Source of the DNA: JBPYFK01 sp051984675 | GTDB taxonomy: Bacteria > Actinomycetota > Actinomycetes > Mycobacteriales > Pseudonocardiaceae | Length of the DNA stretch: 55,029 nt | Assembly: GCA_051984675.1 (NCBI GenBank) | Contig: JBPYFK010000158.1 | Span: forward strand, 1-55,029 | Reading direction: 5' to 3' | Part shown: positions 34,337-42,947 of the stretch, piece after piece | Layout: the number at the start of each line of letters is the position of its first letter | Numbering within the stretch: position 1 is the stretch's first letter | The notes under the pieces: generated by a model | Told to the model about the DNA's origin: nothing | What the model saw: only the letters and a program-made list of their open reading frames with translations | The model's database searches: none | Translations under genes and position numbers: made by a program

Positions 34337-35235
34337 TGGGCACGCGACGCCCGACCGGTGGCCTGGAGATCCTGCGGACCGGCCCGCTGGTCACGGTGCA
34401 GGACCTCGGCCGAACGGGGTATGCCGAGATCGGCGTCAGCCCGTCCGGCGCGGCGGACCGGACGTCGCTGCGGCTGGCGAACCGCCTGGTCGGCAACGAC
34501 GAAGGCGAGGCGGGCCTGGAGGTCACGCTCGGAGGTCTGGTGGCGCGTACCAACCGTGCGCTGACCGTCGCCATCACCGGAGCATGGTGTCCGGCCACTG
34601 TGGACGGTCGCGATGCCGCGATGAACAGCGTGCTGCGACTTCCGGCCGGTGCGGAGCTACGTCTCGGCGCTCCGACATCGGGACTGCGCAGCTACGTCGC
34701 GGTGCGGGGAGGGCTGGCCGTCGAACGGGTGCTGGGCTCGCGCAGCACGGATCTCCTGTCCGGCCTCGGCCCGAAGCCGTTGCGTCCGGGCGACATGCTG
34801 CCGGTCGGGCTGGCACCGAGCGCGTTCCCGCAGATCGATCTGGCGCCGGTGGCGCCCCCGACCAGCGGAGATGTGCTGCTCCGTGTCACGCCAGGGCCGC
34901 GCCACGACTGGTTCAGCGACGCAGCGTTGGCGGCGCTGCTCAGCGAGCCGTACGAGGTTTCCCAGGACAGCAACCGGATCGGCATCCGGCTGTCCGGCCC
35001 GGCGTTGGACAGGGCAGTCGACGGCGAGTTGCCGAGTGAAGGGATGGTGCGCGGTGCGCTGCAGGTACCACCGTCCGGCCAGCCGACGCTCTTCCTCGCC
35101 GACCACCCTTCGACCGGGGGCTACCCGGTGATCGCGGTGGTGCGGGCGGCTGATGTGGACCTGGCTGGTCAGGCCCGCCCCGGCCAGCGCATCCGGTTCC
35201 GCTGGCCGGGGGCACCCCGGGCTACACCCACATGA
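34336..35235 (+). CDS. pxpC: 5-oxoprolinase subunit C (PxpC, KipA-like)
   Basis: A KipA/carboxyltransferase-2 protein of 299 residues: GPLVTVQDLGRTGYAEIGVS, SGAADRTSLRLANRLVGND, RSYVAVRGGL and the terminal FLADHPSTGGYPVIAVV. ATG 34336 overlaps the pxpB stop (TAATG), so the operon is translationally coupled. Its 3' end overlaps the opposite-strand hypothetical gene by 14 bases. Confidence 0.92.
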   Translation: MGTRRPTGGLEILRTGPLVTVQDLGRTGYAEIGVSPSGAADRTSLRLANRLVGNDEGEAGLEVTLGGLVARTNRALTVAITGAWCPATVDGRDAAMNSVLRLPAGAELRLGAPTSGLRSYVAVRGGLAVERVLGSRSTDLLSGLGPKPLRPGDMLPVGLAPSAFPQIDLAPVAPPTSGDVLLRVTPGPRHDWFSDAALAALLSEPYEVSQDSNRIGIRLSGPALDRAVDGELPSEGMVRGALQVPPSGQPTLFLADHPSTGGYPVIAVVRAADVDLAGQARPGQRIRFRWPGAPRATPT

Positions 35236-35545
35236 GGTGCAAGTTGTTGGCGCCGAAGGAAAAGATCCGCTGAGCGGACTCGGCGGACGAGAACCTGCCC
35301 CGGGTGCTACCGCGCACGCTGACGACCTCGGCGCGGTCATCGAAGGCGATTCCCCAGAACTCCACGTACCCGTCCGCACGGTCGCCGACTTCCTCGCACA
35401 GCGCGAAGAGCCGTGGTGCTTCCTCCTGGACGAGCGCCTGCAGCGCTGACTGGAACTCCGCGCGGGTGCCGAGTGGAGGCAAATGCGCGGGGTCAAAGTC
35501 GTCCTGATCCTCGCCGTTGCTGTTGAACTCGCCAGACACCGACAT
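35222..35545 (-). CDS. Hypothetical acidic protein divergent from WhiJ-like regulator
   Basis: A 107-residue acidic protein starting MSVSGEFNSNGEDQDDFDPA, with a helical middle (EFQSALQALVQEEAPRLFAL) and a beta-rich end (VEFWGIAFDD, FGANNLHLMWV). No family is recognised. It faces the HTH-DUF5753 gene across a 150-base spacer that carries a TATAG/CTATA inverted repeat, so it is a possible target of that regulator. Coding quality is good and the ATG follows GGAGGTAAGAG. Confidence 0.6.
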   Translation of the reverse strand: MSVSGEFNSNGEDQDDFDPAHLPPLGTRAEFQSALQALVQEEAPRLFALCEEVGDRADGYVEFWGIAFDDRAEVVSVRGSTRGRFSSAESAQRIFSFGANNLHLMWV

Positions 35546-35598
35546 CTCTTACCTCCAGGGTTCAGGTCGTCACGGTCACCCACCCTCCAAGGTCGGCT

Positions 35599-35617
35599 TA
35601 TAGATAACTGACCTATA
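35599..35617. promoter_or_regulatory. AT-rich inverted repeat between divergent genes
   Basis: TATAG and CTATA arms are separated by nine bases in an AT-rich patch between the hypothetical gene and the DUF5753 regulator. Each arm could also be the -10 element of one of the two divergent promoters. Confidence 0.35.
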
Positions 35618-35697
35618 GGACACCATCGGGTGGCCTCGTTGCTCTTCAGGTGCCGGTGGCACTGGTCGATACCGGGAGCGAGTACCGGGAGGTGGAC

Positions 35698-36570
35698 GTG
35701 TCAACGAGAACTGACTCCGCGTGGTTGCGCCGACGCATCGGGAACGAGCTACGAGAGTTGCGCAGGACCGCATGCCAGCGCTTGGGCCGGAACATCACCA
35801 CCTCGGACGCCGCAGCGGAACTCGGATGCACCCAGCCGAAGATCACGCACATCGAGCAGGGCAAGTACCGGCTGCAATGGCGGGACGTCCGCGATCTGCT
35901 GGCGTTCTACGGCGCGACGGAGTCGGAAACGACTCGGCTGGTCAACTGGGCGAAGCGGTCAAGCGAGCCGATCTGGTGGGAACCGTTCGCCGAGGTGGTG
36001 GAGGACTGGTTCGCTGACCTGGTAGGCGGTGAAGGTGAAGCCGAGCGCGAGATCACCTACCAGCACGGCCTGATTCCAGGGCTCCTGCAGACCGAGGACT
36101 ACATCCGATCCCTGACTACCGCGAGTCCCATGGTTGCCCGCGAGGAGCAGGAACTCGTCGTCGGGTTGCGCCTGGAACGGCAACACCGACTCCATGAGGA
36201 GGAACCGCTTGAGCTGGTCGCGTTGATCGAGGAGTCGGTTCTTTCGCGCCCGGTGGGCTCGTCGCAGGTGATGCGCGAGCAGTTGGACCACCTCGTGTCG
36301 ATGGCGAAACGGGAGAACGTGACGATTCAGATCGTGCCGACCGCAGCCGGGCCTCACGCTGCGGTGGACGGCGCGTTCATCCTACTTGAGTTCGCCGAGT
36401 TCCAGCCTGCGGTGTACCTGCAGCAACATCCGGCGGCCGGTGCGCGTTACTCGGACAATCAAGCCCTGTCCGACACGTTTATGATGATTGCGAAAGAGGT
36501 TCGCAAGCTCGCCTTGAGCCCGCGGGAATCTCTGGACGTGATTCGTGCGAGGGCTGAAGAGTTCCCTTGA
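35698..36570 (+). CDS. HTH-DUF5753 regulator (Scr1/WhiJ-like), complete
   Basis: A 290-residue protein with an XRE helix-turn-helix at about 10-75 (NELRELRRTACQRLGRNITT, AAAELGCTQPKITHIEQGKYR) followed by a DUF5753 domain (HGLIPGLLQTEDYIRSLTTA). It is the complete counterpart of the truncated gene at the left edge. GTG 35698 has GGGAGGTG just ahead and was preferred to the upstream open frame. It is followed by a DUF397 gene, the standard pair, and probably recognises the divergent spacer at 35599. Confidence 0.87.
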   Translation: MSTRTDSAWLRRRIGNELRELRRTACQRLGRNITTSDAAAELGCTQPKITHIEQGKYRLQWRDVRDLLAFYGATESETTRLVNWAKRSSEPIWWEPFAEVVEDWFADLVGGEGEAEREITYQHGLIPGLLQTEDYIRSLTTASPMVAREEQELVVGLRLERQHRLHEEEPLELVALIEESVLSRPVGSSQVMREQLDHLVSMAKRENVTIQIVPTAAGPHAAVDGAFILLEFAEFQPAVYLQQHPAAGARYSDNQALSDTFMMIAKEVRKLALSPRESLDVIRARAEEFP

Positions 36571-36584
36571 TCGAGGTGGGGTCG

Positions 36585-36785
36585 ATGTCCAGCTCTGGAC
36601 TGTCAGGGATGCGGTGGCGCAAGAGCAGTCGGAGCAACCACCAGGGCGAATGCGTCGAGGTCGCGTTAGGTGTAGACGCGGTCGCCGCGCGAGATTCGAA
36701 GGACCGGCAGGGCCCGGTGTTGCTGTTTACCCGTGAGCAGTGGGGTGACTTCGTGTCGGCGCTTCGGGTAACGAGACGTCCGTAG
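36585..36785 (+). CDS. DUF397 domain protein
   Basis: A 66-residue protein with the DUF397 pattern MRWRKSSRSNHQGECVEVAL, VAARDSKDRQGPVLLF and QWGDFVSALR. ATG 36585 follows GGTGGGG; a TTG at 36567 overlapping the regulator stop is an in-frame alternative. It is the presumed protein partner of the preceding regulator. Confidence 0.82.
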   Translation: MSSSGLSGMRWRKSSRSNHQGECVEVALGVDAVAARDSKDRQGPVLLFTREQWGDFVSALRVTRRP

Positions 36786-36892
36786 GCTTCCGGTGTGGAG
36801 ACCTTCTCGCTGGCGGCGATGATCACGGCGGCGACGGTGTGGTGTCCACATTCGCCGTCATGGCAAGGGGTTCGGGCACTCGGACGTCAACT

Positions 36893-37756
36893 TCACGAGC
36901 CCAGAGCATCCGTTGCGGACGCGGGGTCCTCGTTGCGGAGCCTCTGGGGGAGTTGCTCTACGCGCCGAGGCATGAGGAACGCCGGGAGTGCGATGGCCAG
37001 GTAGATCAACCATGCCACGGCCTGCGGGACCGTCATGATGGGGGAGAGGTTGAAGATCCCCCTGAATAGGGCTCCGAACCACGAGTCCGGGGGCAGCTGC
37101 GGGCCGAGGTCGAGGGCGAGACTTCTCAGGCCCGGAAGCACGGAACCCTCCTGGAGGTCATGCACGCCGTAGCTGAGGAAGCCAGCCGCGATGAGCACCA
37201 GCAGCACCCCTGCCGCCGTGGGGAACGTTGACGGGGCAAGTCGGATCGCCCCTCGACAGAGCAGCCACGCGAGGGCCCCGGCAAGCGCGCCGCCGGCCAC
37301 GAAGCCGATCACGGGCTGGGCTGTCCCCCCGTCGGCGGACTCCACGGGGGAGAAGAAGTCCGCGGCGGTTTGCAGCCCTTCATGTGCCACTGCCAGGAAC
37401 GCCACCCCCGCCACCGAACCGACATGCAGCCGTGCGCCCGGGAGCGGCACGTCCGGCTCAGCGGTTGGCCGGGACGCGTGCCGCAGCCAGAAGACCATCC
37501 AGGTCAGGGAGGCGGCGGCGACGATCGACGCCAGGCCGTCGATCGCCTCCTCCTGCTCGAAGTCGAGGTACCCGAGGACCTGCGCGAAGATCCCGGCCAC
37601 GCTCATCGAGACGGCGACGGCGCTGGTCGCGCCTGCCCAGACCGGGCCAAGCGCCCACCGGCGGCCGGTGCGGACCAGAAGAGTCGTCAGGATGCTGACC
37701 GCGACGGTGGCCTCCAGCCCGTCGCGGAGCCCGATGAGCCCGTTGCTCAGCAGCAT
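36893..37756 (-). CDS. FTR1-family permease with altered iron motifs
   Basis: A seven-helix membrane protein of 287 residues in the FTR1/EfeU iron permease family. The first iron motif REGLE appears as RDGLE (11-15), which keeps the acidic pair. The second, normally REGLE in helix 4, is HEGLQ (125-129), so the Arg and the final Glu are lost. FEQEEAIDG at 66-74 keeps the acidic loop. There is no EfeO/EfeB partner. It could be an iron or other metal transporter of changed specificity. It starts 20 bases after a long hairpin on the other side of cspA. Confidence 0.72.
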   Translation of the reverse strand: MLLSNGLIGLRDGLEATVAVSILTTLLVRTGRRWALGPVWAGATSAVAVSMSVAGIFAQVLGYLDFEQEEAIDGLASIVAAASLTWMVFWLRHASRPTAEPDVPLPGARLHVGSVAGVAFLAVAHEGLQTAADFFSPVESADGGTAQPVIGFVAGGALAGALAWLLCRGAIRLAPSTFPTAAGVLLVLIAAGFLSYGVHDLQEGSVLPGLRSLALDLGPQLPPDSWFGALFRGIFNLSPIMTVPQAVAWLIYLAIALPAFLMPRRVEQLPQRLRNEDPASATDALGS

Positions 37757-37775
37757 CCCGCATACCTTGCCAGAC

Positions 37776-37813
37776 GACAGCAGCTCCTCTCCCAGTGGAG
37801 AGGAGCTGCTGTC
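37776..37813 (-). terminator. 17-bp hairpin after cspA
   Basis: A perfect 17-base stem (GACAGCAGCTCCTCTCC with its complement) with a CAGT loop between the cspA stop and the permease start. It best fits a terminator for cspA; it may also limit read-through into the permease. Confidence 0.75.
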
Positions 37814-37829
37814 TTGGTGAGCTAGCGGC

Positions 37830-38033
37830 TCAGAGCGCCGTCACGTCGCTGGCCTGCGGGCCCTTGGGGCCCTGGGTGACCTCGTAGGTGACCTGCTGGT
37901 TCTCCTCGAGGGTGCGGAAGCCGTGGCCGTTGATCGCCGAGTAGTGGACGAACACGTCGGGGCCGCCGTCATTGGGGGAGATGAACCCGAAGCCCTTTTC
38001 GGAGTTGAACCACTTCACGGTTCCCTGCGTCAT
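37830..38033 (-). CDS. cspA: Cold shock protein (CspA family)
   Basis: A 67-residue single cold shock domain, MTQGTVKWFNSEKGFGFISP, with RNA-binding motifs RNP1 (KGFGFI, 13-18) and RNP2 (VFVHY, 27-31). It is a single-stranded nucleic acid chaperone. It has its own terminator and a leader of unknown length toward 38100. Confidence 0.95.
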   Translation of the reverse strand: MTQGTVKWFNSEKGFGFISPNDGGPDVFVHYSAINGHGFRTLEENQQVTYEVTQGPKGPQASDVTAL

Positions 38034-38373
38034 GATGTTTCTTTCTTCCTACGAAACTGGTGATACGGGCACCCACACCTCGTGGGTACCCGGGCCGCGG
38101 GTTGAGACGGCAACTCCAGCCAGAAGCACAAAGTAGCTCGCCCGCTCCAAACATCCTGCGAGCGTGTGCGAACACGACCCCCGGAAGCAAACGACCAACA
38201 CTCAGGCTACCAGCGGTCACGCTGGGCGTCATCGTCGGTGGCCCAAGCCACTCCCGGCGCCGGACGCGGGGCGCGCCGGGAGTCGCCGGCGCGGTCGCTT
38301 CCTACCAAGCAATTGCTTGTTCGACTAGACTGTCGGGGATCGCGCACTCCAGCGATGACAGGAGGAACGGCAC
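38034..38373. other. Divergent control region of cspA and fadA6
   Basis: This 340-base spacer holds both promoters and the KstR2-like palindrome at 38306. No protein or RNA gene was seen. The cspA half may carry a long 5' leader, as usual for cold shock genes. Confidence 0.4.
38304..38321. promoter_or_regulatory. KstR2-like box at fadA6
   Basis: The palindrome CAAGCAATTGCTTG (38306-38319) lies 55 bases before the fadA6 start. With its flanks it contains two overlapping matches, one on each side of the centre, to the KstR2 consensus AnCAAGnnCTTGnT, each with one mismatch (ACCAAGCAATTGCT and AGCAATTGCTTGTT). Confidence 0.65.
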
Positions 38374-39534
38374 ATGGCCGAGGCGTACATCATCGACGCG
38401 GTCCGCACCCCGGTCGGCAAGCGAGGCGGCGGGTTGAGTCAGATCCATCCGGCCGATATGTCCGCGCACGTCATGCGCGCGCTCGTCGAGCGGGTGGGGG
38501 TCGATCCGGGGCTGGTGGACGACGTGGTCTGGGGCTGCGTGGACGCGGTGGCCGCGCAGGCCGGCTGCATCGCTCGCACCGGCTGGCTGGCCGCCGGGCT
38601 GCCCGAGGAGGTGCCCGGCGTGACCATCGACCGGCAGTGCGGGTCGTCCCAGCAGGCCGTGCACTTCGCCGCGCAGGCGGTGCTCAGCGGCACGGCGGAC
38701 TTCGTCGTCGCCGGTGGCGTGCAGAACATGAGCGCCATTCCCATCGGCAGCGCCCTGACCCTCGGCTCGGAGCTGGACTTCCCCGTCGCGTACGGGCCGG
38801 GTTGCGGTTCCGCGGGATGGCAGCGGCGCTACGGCGACCAGGAGGTCACCCAGTTCCGGGGAGCCGAGCTGATCGCCGAGAAGTGGGGGATCGACCGGGA
38901 CGCGATGGAGGAGTTCGCGCTGGAGAGCCACCGGCGGGCGATCACCGCAACGGACGAGGGCCGGTTCGACCGCGAGATCGTTCCGATCGCGGGAGTGCGC
39001 CACGACGAGGGGCCACGCCGCGACACCAGCAAGGAGAAGCTGGCGGGGCTCAAGCCGCTGCGCCCGGGTGGTCGGCTGCACGCCGGGGTGTCCAGCCAGA
39101 TCTCCGACGGCGCCACGGCCCTTCTGCTCGCGTCGGAGCGCGCGGTCGCCGAGCACGGCCTGACCCCGCGTGCGCGGGTGCACCACCTCAGCGTTCGTGG
39201 CGAGGACCCCGTGTTCATGCTCTCCGCCCCTATCCCGGCGACCCGGCACGCGCTGGTGAAGACCGGGCTGTCGATCGAGGACATCGACGTCGTCGAGATC
39301 AATGAGGCGTTCGCGAGCGTGGTGCTGGCGTGGCTGGCCGAGACCGGCGCCGATCCGGCTCGGGTGAACCCGAACGGCGGCGCGATCGCCCTCGGTCACC
39401 CGCTCGGGGCGACCGGGACCCGGCTGATGACCACGATGCTCGCGGAGCTCGAACGCACTGGTGGCCGGTACGGGTTGCAGACCATGTGCGAGGGCGGCGG
39501 CCAAGCCAACGTCACCATCGTCGAGCGGCTGTGA
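38374..39534 (+). CDS. fadA6: FadA6-like steroid 3-ketoacyl-CoA thiolase
   Basis: A thiolase of 386 residues with nucleophile Cys89 (IDRQCGSSQQAV), Asn310 (EINEAF), His342 (GGAIALGHPLGATG) and Cys372 (MCEGGG), all complete. In the KstR2 pathway FadA6 cleaves the last ring C/D-derived ketoacyl-CoA. Start ATG 38374 after CAGGAGG. It is alone on its strand here, opposite a set of fadE genes with a shared hairpin between. Confidence 0.88.
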   Translation: MAEAYIIDAVRTPVGKRGGGLSQIHPADMSAHVMRALVERVGVDPGLVDDVVWGCVDAVAAQAGCIARTGWLAAGLPEEVPGVTIDRQCGSSQQAVHFAAQAVLSGTADFVVAGGVQNMSAIPIGSALTLGSELDFPVAYGPGCGSAGWQRRYGDQEVTQFRGAELIAEKWGIDRDAMEEFALESHRRAITATDEGRFDREIVPIAGVRHDEGPRRDTSKEKLAGLKPLRPGGRLHAGVSSQISDGATALLLASERAVAEHGLTPRARVHHLSVRGEDPVFMLSAPIPATRHALVKTGLSIEDIDVVEINEAFASVVLAWLAETGADPARVNPNGGAIALGHPLGATGTRLMTTMLAELERTGGRYGLQTMCEGGGQANVTIVERL

Positions 39535-39547
39535 CCGAATTTCATCC

Positions 39548-39579
39548 GATCGGGTGACGTTCTGGCGCGTCACCCGATC
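39548..39579. terminator. Bidirectional terminator between fadA6 and fadE33
   Basis: A perfect 12-base stem, GATCGGGTGACG and its complement, with an eight-base loop. One arm overlaps the final codons of fadE33, so the hairpin serves both convergent genes. Confidence 0.75.
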
Positions 39580-40694
39580 CCGAGCACCGTCTCCAGACGG
39601 CGTCGGTGGTCGGCGGGCGTCCCGAAGAGCTGGCCGTCCGCGTGTGCCCGCTTCAAGTGCAGGTGCGCGGGGTGCTCCCAGGTGATCCCGATCCCGCCGT
39701 GGAGCTGGATGCCCTCGGCGGCGACGGCCGTGTAGGTCTCCGAGCAGTACGACTTCGCCATCGCCGCGAGCTCCGTCGCGCGCTCGGAGCCGGTGGCCAC
39801 CGCCCAGCTCGCCGCGTAGGACAGCGAGCGGGCGGACTCGACGGCGACGAACAGGTCGGCCAGGCGGTGCTTGATCGCCTGGAACGACCCGATCGGGCGG
39901 CCGAACTGCTTGCGTGTCTTCGCGTACTCGACCGTTTCCCACAGCCAGTGCCGCGCCGCCCCCACCTGCTCGGCGGCCAGCGCGGCGGCAGCGACGTCCC
40001 GGGTGCGGGCGAGAGCCGGGCCAGCACCGCCCTCGGCGCCGACGAGCCGGGCTGGCGCCGCGGACAGCCGCAGCCCACCCATCCGGCGGACTGGGTCCAT
40101 CGGCGTGTTCCCCACCAGCGCGGGGGCGACCGCGTCGGGGTCGAGTTCGAACAGCGATGTCCCCCGGTCGGTGTCGGCCACGACAAGTACGACGTCGGCG
40201 TGCGGTGCGTCGAGCAGCAGCGACTTCTCGCCGTCGAGCAGCCACTGGTCACCCGCATGTCGGGCCGCCGTCGTGCACTCCGACAGCGGCCACGCGTTTC
40301 CGGGCTCAGCCCAGGCCAGCGTCGCGACGGCCGTACCGCTGGCGATGCTGGGCAGCAGCCGGGCGCACGCGTCCGCGTCGCCAGTGGCGAGCAGCGCGTT
40401 CGCGCTGATCACGACGCTGCCGAGATAGGGGTCGGTGGCCAGGCCGCGCCCGAGTTCCTCCACGACGATGTTGGTTTCGATCACGCCGGCGCCGACCCCT
40501 CCGAACTCCTCGGGAATGCCGAGCCCGGTGGCGCCGATCTGATCGGCCAGCTGCTTCCACAGCCCATCGTCGCCAGCGGGGGAGCTGCCGGGGGGCGCCT
40601 CCAGAACCCGCGGCGGGTTCGCGCCGCGCTTGTCGAGCATGCTTCTCACGGTGTCCCGAAGCTGCCGCTGTTCCTCGGTGAACGCGAACCGCAC
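39570..40694 (-). CDS. fadE33: FadE33-like acyl-CoA dehydrogenase subunit
   Basis: A 374-residue protein with the acyl-CoA dehydrogenase fold: MRFAFTEEQRQLRDTVRSML at the start, YAKTRKQFGRPIGSFQAIKH in the helical domain and QLHGGIGITWEHPAHLHLKR. The EPEAGSD block is replaced by AEPGNAWPL and the C-terminal Glu is missing, pointing to a partner subunit of a heteromeric steroid dehydrogenase. GTG 40694 with AGGAGGCGG just ahead was chosen over the longer open frame. It is the last of three such genes. Confidence 0.75.
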   Translation of the reverse strand: MRFAFTEEQRQLRDTVRSMLDKRGANPPRVLEAPPGSSPAGDDGLWKQLADQIGATGLGIPEEFGGVGAGVIETNIVVEELGRGLATDPYLGSVVISANALLATGDADACARLLPSIASGTAVATLAWAEPGNAWPLSECTTAARHAGDQWLLDGEKSLLLDAPHADVVLVVADTDRGTSLFELDPDAVAPALVGNTPMDPVRRMGGLRLSAAPARLVGAEGGAGPALARTRDVAAAALAAEQVGAARHWLWETVEYAKTRKQFGRPIGSFQAIKHRLADLFVAVESARSLSYAASWAVATGSERATELAAMAKSYCSETYTAVAAEGIQLHGGIGITWEHPAHLHLKRAHADGQLFGTPADHRRRLETVLGIG

Positions 40695-40708
40695 GAGCCG
40701 CCTCCTGA

Positions 40709-40754
40709 GCTGGTGAGATCTGGGCTGGTGAGATCTGGGGCTGGTGAGATCTGG
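40709..40754. repeat. Three tandem 15-bp repeats between fadE32 and fadE33
   Basis: Three near-exact copies of GCTGGTGAGATCTGG, with one extra G before the third, fill the 60-base gap between the two genes. Each has the palindromic core AGATCT. Confidence 0.85.
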
Positions 40755-40756
40755 AC

Positions 40757-41797
40757 TTAGGACGAGACGCTGACCCGACCACCGACCGGGGTCAGGTCGC
40801 CCTCGGACAGGGACCGCGCCACGCGCTGCCGATGCCATGCCGGCGTACCCCACGTCGAGCGCAACGCCTTGGTCTTCGCCAACCAGAGGTGCAGCTCGTG
40901 CTCGGCGGTGTATCCGATGGCGCCATGCACCTGTAACGCCGTTCGTGCCACGGCGTACGCGGCCTCCCCGGCTGCGAGTTTGGCCGCGGACACGTCCCGC
41001 CCCGCCTGCGGCGAGCCTTCCGCGAGGGACAGGCCGGCGCCGTAGAGCAGCGGTCGAGCGAACTCCAGCTTCAGCAGCGCGTTGGCGAGGTGATGCTTGA
41101 CCGCCTGGAACTCGCCGATCGGGCGACCGAACTGGTGCCGCTGCACGGCGTGCTGCTTGGCGAGATCGAGCATGCGCGCGCCCAGCCCCAGCAGCTGTGC
41201 CGCACAGCCGAGGATGCCGTAGTCGGCGGCCTCGGACACGGCCCGTTGGGCGCGTTCGCCCTCCAGCAACGCCGTGCTGGGCGCGGCGTCCACTGTGAAC
41301 AATCGTCTGGCAGGGTCGATCGAGTCGACCCTGCCCAGCTGCGGATTCTCCAGGACGAGCACGTTCTGTGCGTCGCAGCGCAGGATCACATCAGCCTGGT
41401 CGGCGTCCAAGGCGTGGCGGACGTGCTCGGGGAAGGTCGCGGTTGCCATCGATTTCCCGGAGACGACCGCTCGAAGCAGCTGCGCGCCACGGTCAGTATG
41501 AAGGAGCAGTCGCGGCACGGCGGCGATCGACTCCACCCACGGTCCGGGAAGGCCGTGATAGCCGATCTCCCGCAGGCACAACGCCACTTCGACCGGGCCG
41601 AAACCCTGACCGCCCAAGCTCTCGGGGACGGCGACCCCGGCGACACCCATCTCTGCGAGCTGCTGCCAGATCTCCCGACCTGGGTCGGGCTTGCCGTCCG
41701 ACCAGCTCCGGGCCACGACCGGGCAGTCGCGATCGGACAGCAGTTCCCGGACCGCCTCGCGCATCGCGCGCTGCTCATCGGTCGGTGCGAACCTCAT
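40757..41797 (-). CDS. fadE32: FadE32-like acyl-CoA dehydrogenase subunit
   Basis: A 346-residue acyl-CoA dehydrogenase homologue beginning MRFAPTDEQRAMREAVRELL, with HQFGRPIGEFQAVKHHLANA and QVHGAIGYTAEHELHLWLAK. It lacks a catalytic Glu at the C-terminal position and has a short FAD domain, as do the small FadE32/33 subunits. Its ATG overlaps the FadE31 stop by four bases (41794-41797), so the two are coupled. It acts with the neighbouring subunits on a ring-derived CoA ester. Confidence 0.78.
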   Translation of the reverse strand: MRFAPTDEQRAMREAVRELLSDRDCPVVARSWSDGKPDPGREIWQQLAEMGVAGVAVPESLGGQGFGPVEVALCLREIGYHGLPGPWVESIAAVPRLLLHTDRGAQLLRAVVSGKSMATATFPEHVRHALDADQADVILRCDAQNVLVLENPQLGRVDSIDPARRLFTVDAAPSTALLEGERAQRAVSEAADYGILGCAAQLLGLGARMLDLAKQHAVQRHQFGRPIGEFQAVKHHLANALLKLEFARPLLYGAGLSLAEGSPQAGRDVSAAKLAAGEAAYAVARTALQVHGAIGYTAEHELHLWLAKTKALRSTWGTPAWHRQRVARSLSEGDLTPVGGRVSVSS

Positions 41798-42939
41798 CGC
41801 GACCCCCTCGGCAGGCCGAGCACCCGCTCGGCGACGACATTGCGTTGAATCTCGTTGGTGCCCGCATAGATCGGTCCCGCCAGCGAGAAGAGGTAACCGT
41901 CCAGCCAGGAGTCGGTACCCGTGAGCTCTCCCTCAGCACCCAGCAGATCCAGCGCGGTCTCGTGCAACGCGACGTCCAGTTCGGACCAGTGCAGCTTGCC
42001 CAGGCTGGCCTCGGCTCCGATCGCGCCACCAGCGGCGATCTTGGTGGCGGTCTCGAACGTCGCGAGCCGGTACGCCTGAGCGCCCAGCCACGCGTCAACC
42101 ACCCGATCCCGGGCCGCCGTGTCAGCCGGATCGGTCCGTTCGCGCCACAGATCCACCAGGCGAGCCGCAGCCGCCACGAAACGTCCGGGACTGCGCAACG
42201 ACAGTCCGCGCTCGCTGCTCGCGGTGCTCATCGCGACCCGCCAGCCCTGGCCCGGTTCGCCGATGACATCCCGGTCCGGGACGAAGACGTCGTCGAGGAA
42301 GATCTCGGCGAAGGCCGGTTTGCCATCCAGCCGGCCGATCGGGCGGACCCGCACGCCGTCCGCGTCCAACCGGAACATGAAGTACGTCAGACCCCGGTGC
42401 CGTTCGGCGTCCGGGTCGCTGCGGAACAGGCCGAACGCCCAGTCCGCGAACGCCGCGCGGGAACTCCAGGTCTTCTGGCCGGAGAGCACCCAGCCGCCGT
42501 CCACCCGGCGTGCCCGGCTGCGCAGCGCGGCGAGGTCACTGCCGGCTTCTGGCTCCGACCACGCCTGTGCCCAGATGTCCGTGCCGCTGGCCATGCGTGG
42601 CAGGATGCGCTGCCGCTGCTCCTCCGTACCGTGCTCGAACAGCGTCGGCGCGAGCAGGAAGATCCCGTTCTGGCTCACCCTGCCGGGAGCGCCCGCCGCG
42701 TAGTACTCCTCTTCGAACAGCAGCCACCGCAGCAGCGAGACGTCCCGGCCACCGAACTGTTCGGGCCACGACACGACCGACAACCGGGCGTCGTGCAGGG
42801 TGTGCTCCCATTCGCGGTGCGCCTCGAAGCCCTCGCGTGTCTCCAGTGACGGAAGCGGGGGCTGTGGCACGTTGTCGTAGAGCCAGGTCCGCACTTCGTC
42901 GCGGAATGCGAGGTCTTCGGCGGAAAAGGACAGGTCCAT
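41794..42939 (-). CDS. fadE31: FadE31-like acyl-CoA dehydrogenase
   Basis: A protein of 381 residues with a complete FAD region (WSEPEAGSDLAALRSRA, LSGQKTWSSRAAFADWAFGL) and C-terminus PIYAGTNEIQRNVVAERVLG, where Gly/Ala replaces the MCAD Glu. A base at Glu in SSERGLSL is expected by analogy with FadE26. ATG 42939 was chosen at the conserved MDLSFSAEDLAFRDEVRTWL; the frame is open further upstream. It lies eight bases after the enoyl-CoA hydratase stop. Confidence 0.8.
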   Translation of the reverse strand: MDLSFSAEDLAFRDEVRTWLYDNVPQPPLPSLETREGFEAHREWEHTLHDARLSVVSWPEQFGGRDVSLLRWLLFEEEYYAAGAPGRVSQNGIFLLAPTLFEHGTEEQRQRILPRMASGTDIWAQAWSEPEAGSDLAALRSRARRVDGGWVLSGQKTWSSRAAFADWAFGLFRSDPDAERHRGLTYFMFRLDADGVRVRPIGRLDGKPAFAEIFLDDVFVPDRDVIGEPGQGWRVAMSTASSERGLSLRSPGRFVAAAARLVDLWRERTDPADTAARDRVVDAWLGAQAYRLATFETATKIAAGGAIGAEASLGKLHWSELDVALHETALDLLGAEGELTGTDSWLDGYLFSLAGPIYAGTNEIQRNVVAERVLGLPRGSR

Positions 42940-42947
42940 GCTGGCTC

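Noticed and set aside
38302..40245. 647-codon minus-strand frame across fadA6 and fadE33
   Set aside because: Low-complexity Arg/Gly text opposite a clear thiolase and out of frame with fadE33.
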